Of a stretch of 64,000 nt of DNA, positions 60,935-64,000 are shown piece after piece. The position numbers and the translations under genes are program-made. The stretch spans positions 35,946 to 99,945 of the forward strand of contig CAZVLB010000017.1 of NCBI GenBank assembly GCA_964627935.1, in the 5' to 3' direction. Numbering within the stretch: the first letter of the stretch is position 1; each line of letters begins with the position of its first letter. The notes under the pieces were generated by a model. The model searched no databases, was not told where the DNA came from, and saw only the letters and a list, made by a program, of their open reading frames with translations. This stretch comes from JAABVY01 sp964627935. GTDB taxonomy: Bacteria; Zixibacteria; MSB-5A5; JAABVY01.

Positions 60935-62154
60935 TCGTAAATGTTAGATATGACGGTTCAGAATATGAGCTCGATATTCCCGAGGATAACCTGGCCGATA
61001 TTATAGGGCCGGGTGAGCATGAACCGGTCGATATCGACAAGGCATTACAAGAAAACAAACTGCCGGATAGATTTCTGTCCGGCAGTTTTCGTATTCTGGT
61101 GGTCATCAATGACGCTTACCGTTCCACCCCCTCTGCCAAAATCCTGGATCGAATTCTACCCCCGCTGATGGAACATAACGAGCTTAAGCTGATAGTCGCC
61201 ACAGGGCTTCATCGCGAACCGACCATGGATGAATACCGCAGCCTGATCGGCGAAAATTTCGAGCATCTGGACAAGAAATTTGCCTGGTCCAATTCACAGG
61301 ATTATATCAGCTTTTCAAAGGTGGGGCAATGGGATGACGGCGGCGAAGTATATATTCACAGCTACTTTTTCTGGGCCGATGATGTCATCATTATCGGTTC
61401 TGTCGAACCGCATTATTTTGCCGGATTCACTGGGGGCATTAAGTCGATTGTCCCGGGCTTAAGCTATTATAAGACAATCGAACATAATCACAGCAAGGCC
61501 ATCAGCGAAAAATCCCAGCCTGCCATGACCCGCGGCAATCCGGTCTGGGAGGAGCTCTGGTCAACCCTGAAACTGATCGACAAGCAGCGCATATTTTCCT
61601 ACCAGATGGTGCTGAACCGGGAGCGCGAGATTGCCGGCCTGTTTTCCGGCGGTATTAATGAGAGTTTTGAGCAGGCTGTTGAATTAAGCCGCCGGATTTA
61701 TATCAGACAAATTAAATCCCGATATGATCTGGTGATCGCGGAGCATTCCCCGCCGCTTGACCGCAATCTCTATCAGTTGCAGAAATGCTTTGAAAATACC
61801 AAGGAAGCGGTCAAAGATGGCGGCACGCTTCTGATGCTTTCGGCCTGCCGCGAGGGGATCGGCACCAGCGCATTTTTTGAGCTGGCGAAAAAATACCCCA
61901 ATATTGATCTTCTTTTGCAGCAGGAAAAACCGGAATTCCGGCTCGGAATTCACAAACTTTATCGCACTGCGCTGTTGACAAAGCGGCTAAATCTGTGTTT
62001 AATGTCCTTTCTTTCTGATGATGCTGTCCGGCGGGTATTTTTGGAGCCTGTTGAGGACGCTGCTGAGAAAATAAAAGAGATGCTTGTTAACACCCCGGAC
62101 TTGCGAATCCTTGTTGTCAGGGATGCAGGTCACACTGTGTTAAAACACGCTTGA
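60931..62154 (+). CDS. LarA-like nickel-dependent racemase-family protein (DUF2088)
   Basis: 407 residues. DAYRSTPSAKIL, VATGLHREP and HYFAGFTGGIKSIVPGL correspond to conserved LarA segments. Lys171 aligns with the lysine that binds the pincer nucleotide in lactate racemase, and His187, exactly 16 residues later, with the nickel ligand. The larB, larC and larE genes that make the cofactor are not here. Substrate unknown; with malate dehydrogenase next to it, a 2-hydroxyacid such as malate or lactate is possible. Confidence 0.78.
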   Translation: MIVNVRYDGSEYELDIPEDNLADIIGPGEHEPVDIDKALQENKLPDRFLSGSFRILVVINDAYRSTPSAKILDRILPPLMEHNELKLIVATGLHREPTMDEYRSLIGENFEHLDKKFAWSNSQDYISFSKVGQWDDGGEVYIHSYFFWADDVIIIGSVEPHYFAGFTGGIKSIVPGLSYYKTIEHNHSKAISEKSQPAMTRGNPVWEELWSTLKLIDKQRIFSYQMVLNREREIAGLFSGGINESFEQAVELSRRIYIRQIKSRYDLVIAEHSPPLDRNLYQLQKCFENTKEAVKDGGTLLMLSACREGIGTSAFFELAKKYPNIDLLLQQEKPEFRLGIHKLYRTALLTKRLNLCLMSFLSDDAVRRVFLEPVEDAAEKIKEMLVNTPDLRILVVRDAGHTVLKHA

Positions 62155-62179
62155 TATAAGAAGATGGAGGATTATCAAG

Positions 62180-63106
62180 ATGCGTAGGAAAGTTTCAGTT
62201 ATAGGTGCCGGCAATGTCGGAGCCTCATGCGCCATGTACCTGGCCGGCCGAAATATCGCCGATGTCGTTCTGGTTGATATCATCGAGGATATGCCTGCCG
62301 GTAAGGGTCTCGATCTGTCACAGGCCGGACCATTGGTCGGCTATGATGTGATTATTAACGGCACCAATGATTATGCCGACATCAAGGATTCCGACCTGGT
62401 TATCGTAACCTCGGGCCTTGCTCGCAAGCCGGGAATGTCTCGCGAGGACCTGCTCAGAAAAAACGCCGAAATTATCAAGGACGTTACCGAAAATATAGTC
62501 AAGTATGCACCCAACTCATTCATCCTGATGGTTGCCAATCCGCTTGACCTGATGACCTATCATGCCTGCCAGGTTTCGGGCTTCCCAAAAAACCGCGTAT
62601 TCGGACAGGCCGGCGTGCTGGATTCAACCCGTCTGCGCACATTCGTGGCCATGGAACTGAATGTTTCCATGTCTGATGTTCAGGCGATGGTCCTGGGTGG
62701 TCATGGCGATACCATGGTTCCGCTCCCGCAGTATACGACAGTCGGCGGTATTCCGATTACCGAGCTGATCCCCAAGGATCGTATCGAGGAAATCGCCCAG
62801 CGCACCCGTGTCGGCGGCGGCGAAATCGTCAAGCTGCTCAAGACCGGTTCGGCGTACTATGCTCCGGCTATGGCTTCGGTGCAGATGGCCGAGGCGGTCC
62901 TTCTGGATCGCAAGCGTGTGCTTCCGGCCTCAGCCTATGCCACCGGACAGTACGGAATCAATGACCTCTATATCGGTCTGCCGGTCGTGCTGGGAGCCAA
63001 TGGCGTGGAGAAAATCCTCGAGCTGAAGCTGGATGATGAAAGCCTCAAAGCTCTGCAGAATTCCGCAGAAACATATAAAGAACACCTCAAAGAGCTTGGT
63101 TACTAA
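62180..63106 (+). CDS. mdh: Malate dehydrogenase (LDH-like type)
   Basis: 308 residues. VSVIGAGNVGASCAMYLAG is the NAD-binding loop, with Asp of VLVDI favouring NAD. The substrate loop TSGLARKPGMSREDLL has the Arg pair of malate enzymes; a lactate dehydrogenase would have Gln at this site. VANPLDLMTYHA and GGHGDTMVPLP carry the catalytic Asp/His. GGAGG precedes ATG 62180. It belongs with icd, kor and suc to the TCA set. Confidence 0.95.
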   Translation: MRRKVSVIGAGNVGASCAMYLAGRNIADVVLVDIIEDMPAGKGLDLSQAGPLVGYDVIINGTNDYADIKDSDLVIVTSGLARKPGMSREDLLRKNAEIIKDVTENIVKYAPNSFILMVANPLDLMTYHACQVSGFPKNRVFGQAGVLDSTRLRTFVAMELNVSMSDVQAMVLGGHGDTMVPLPQYTTVGGIPITELIPKDRIEEIAQRTRVGGGEIVKLLKTGSAYYAPAMASVQMAEAVLLDRKRVLPASAYATGQYGINDLYIGLPVVLGANGVEKILELKLDDESLKALQNSAETYKEHLKELGY

Positions 63107-63125
63107 CATCTAAGGAGACTCACTG

Positions 63126-64000
63126 ATGGCATATAAGAAAATTACACCCCCCGATGGCGGAGAGAAGATAAAGGTTGTCGACGGCAAACTGCAGTTTCCC
63201 GATAATCCTGTTATCCCCGTGATTGAAGGAGATGGAATTGGCCGGGATATCATGAAAGCTACACGCCGTGTGCTCGAAGCGGCGGTTGAAAAATCATACG
63301 GCGGCAAAAAGAAAATCGTCTGGTTCGATGTCTACGCGGGTGAAAACGCCAACGAAAAGTATGGCGAATGGCTTCCGCAGGATACAATCGACGCTATCCG
63401 CGATTACATCGTGGCCATAAAGGGCCCCCTGACAACACCGGTAGGCGGAGGTTTCCGTTCACTCAACGTTACCCTGCGACAGGTCCTCGACCTGTACGCC
63501 TGTGTACGCCCGGTGAAATATTACAAGGGTACTCCTTCGCCGGTTAAACAACCTGAGAAAATGGATATCGTCATTTTCCGTGAAAACACCGAGGATGTAT
63601 ACGCAGGTATCGAGTATCGCGGCACAACCGACGAAGCCAACAAAGTGCGCAAGTTCCTGGTTGAGGAAATGGGCGCAGATATTCGTGAGAACTCCGGCCT
63701 GGGTATCAAGCCGATCTCGGCCTTCGGTACCAAGCGCCTGGTGGCCAAGGGCATCCAGTATGCGATCGACCGCGGCCGCAAGTCGGTGACCCTGATGCAT
63801 AAGGGCAATATCATGAAATTCACCGAGGGCGCATTCCGTGACTGGGGTTATGAGATCGCCAAAGAACAGTTCGGCGATATTACCATTACCGAGGACGAAC
63901 TCTGGGATAAATTCGACGGCAAGCAGCCGGAAGGCAAGATCGTAATCAAGGATCGTATTGCCGATTCGATGTTCCAGCAGATCCTGACCCGTACCGATGA
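63126..64000 (+). CDS. icd: Isocitrate dehydrogenase (NADP type), 3' end missing
   Basis: About 291 codons are present and the frame runs off the window. VIPVIEGDGIGRDIM, VAIKGPLTTPVGGGFRSLNV, IFRENTEDVYAGIE and LMHKGNIMKFTEGAFRDWGY identify it as homologous to E. coli Icd. Ser112 in GGFRSLNV equals the AceK phosphorylation site of E. coli (Ser113); no aceK is seen. The coenzyme-deciding residues lie beyond the window end. AAGGAG is 8 bases before ATG 63126, 19 bases after mdh. Confidence 0.95.
   Translation, partial: MAYKKITPPDGGEKIKVVDGKLQFPDNPVIPVIEGDGIGRDIMKATRRVLEAAVEKSYGGKKKIVWFDVYAGENANEKYGEWLPQDTIDAIRDYIVAIKGPLTTPVGGGFRSLNVTLRQVLDLYACVRPVKYYKGTPSPVKQPEKMDIVIFRENTEDVYAGIEYRGTTDEANKVRKFLVEEMGADIRENSGLGIKPISAFGTKRLVAKGIQYAIDRGRKSVTLMHKGNIMKFTEGAFRDWGYEIAKEQFGDITITEDELWDKFDGKQPEGKIVIKDRIADSMFQQILTRTD

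Overview
The window looks like a chromosomal segment of a Gram-negative, probably anaerobic or microaerophilic bacterium. It encodes LPS-transport permeases (LptF/LptG), several outer-membrane beta-barrels, lipoprotein-type and ordinary signal peptides, and surface proteins with FlgD/type IX-like C-terminal domains next to a PorV-like barrel. This mix fits the Fibrobacteres-Chlorobi-Bacteroidetes (FCB) superphylum or a related candidate phylum (Zixibacteria-like). That placement is inferred from gene content only. Base composition is near 50-60 % GC in housekeeping genes, with clearly AT-richer islands at 4386-5759 and 46309-47172. I see no rRNA, tRNA, CRISPR array, insertion sequence or prophage. 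Layout: 1-3735 holds the 3' part of enolase, an FtsB-like division protein, recO and glycyl-tRNA synthetase; a small barrel protein and a minus-strand O-antigen-ligase-like gene follow. From 5846 to 19627 runs a dense plus-strand array: tilS-hpt-ftsH-folP, then cdaA (c-di-AMP synthesis)-obgE-dprA-HPr-enzyme I-sugar phosphate isomerase, ending in four tightly coupled genes for unrecognised membrane proteins. 19697-23161 encodes a sugar nucleotidyltransferase and the SAM cycle (metK, ahcY). A convergent single-gene LptF-LptG fusion lies at 23210-25819, with a YhaM-like OB/HD protein divergent from it. mreB and rnr each have a good sigma-70-type promoter. 30193-36152 encodes a sigma-54 activator with a degenerate receiver domain, followed by three envelope proteins and a dGTPase-like HD protein. 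36403-44016 looks like an envelope-stress region: holA, an ECF sigma factor, an anti-sigma-like membrane protein with repeated short motifs, a lipoprotein-anchored isoaspartyl methyltransferase, PspC and LiaF-like proteins, and a secreted subtilase. Two intergenic sites with identical AAC-N16-CGTATA geometry precede the PspC gene and the subtilase and could be targets of the ECF factor. 44179-46235 is a divergent succinyl-CoA-synthetase-like pair. An AT-rich, probably acquired gene for a TIR/deoxyribosyltransferase-like protein sits directly after its terminator. 47668-50937 is a minus-strand asparaginase-tryptophanase-metallohydrolase operon; divergent from it are a cyclic-diphosphoglycerate-synthetase-like P-loop protein and carbamate kinase, so amino-acid catabolism is clustered here. 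53518-64000 runs from the CCA-adding enzyme into a central-carbon operon: canonical sucC, a very acidic small protein, sucD with a 60-residue histone-H1-like basic tail, 2-oxoacid:ferredoxin oxidoreductase (korDABC), ndk, a LarA-like racemase, malate dehydrogenase and isocitrate dehydrogenase (cut by the window end). The most unusual feature is this charge-complementary pair inside the second succinyl-CoA synthetase operon.
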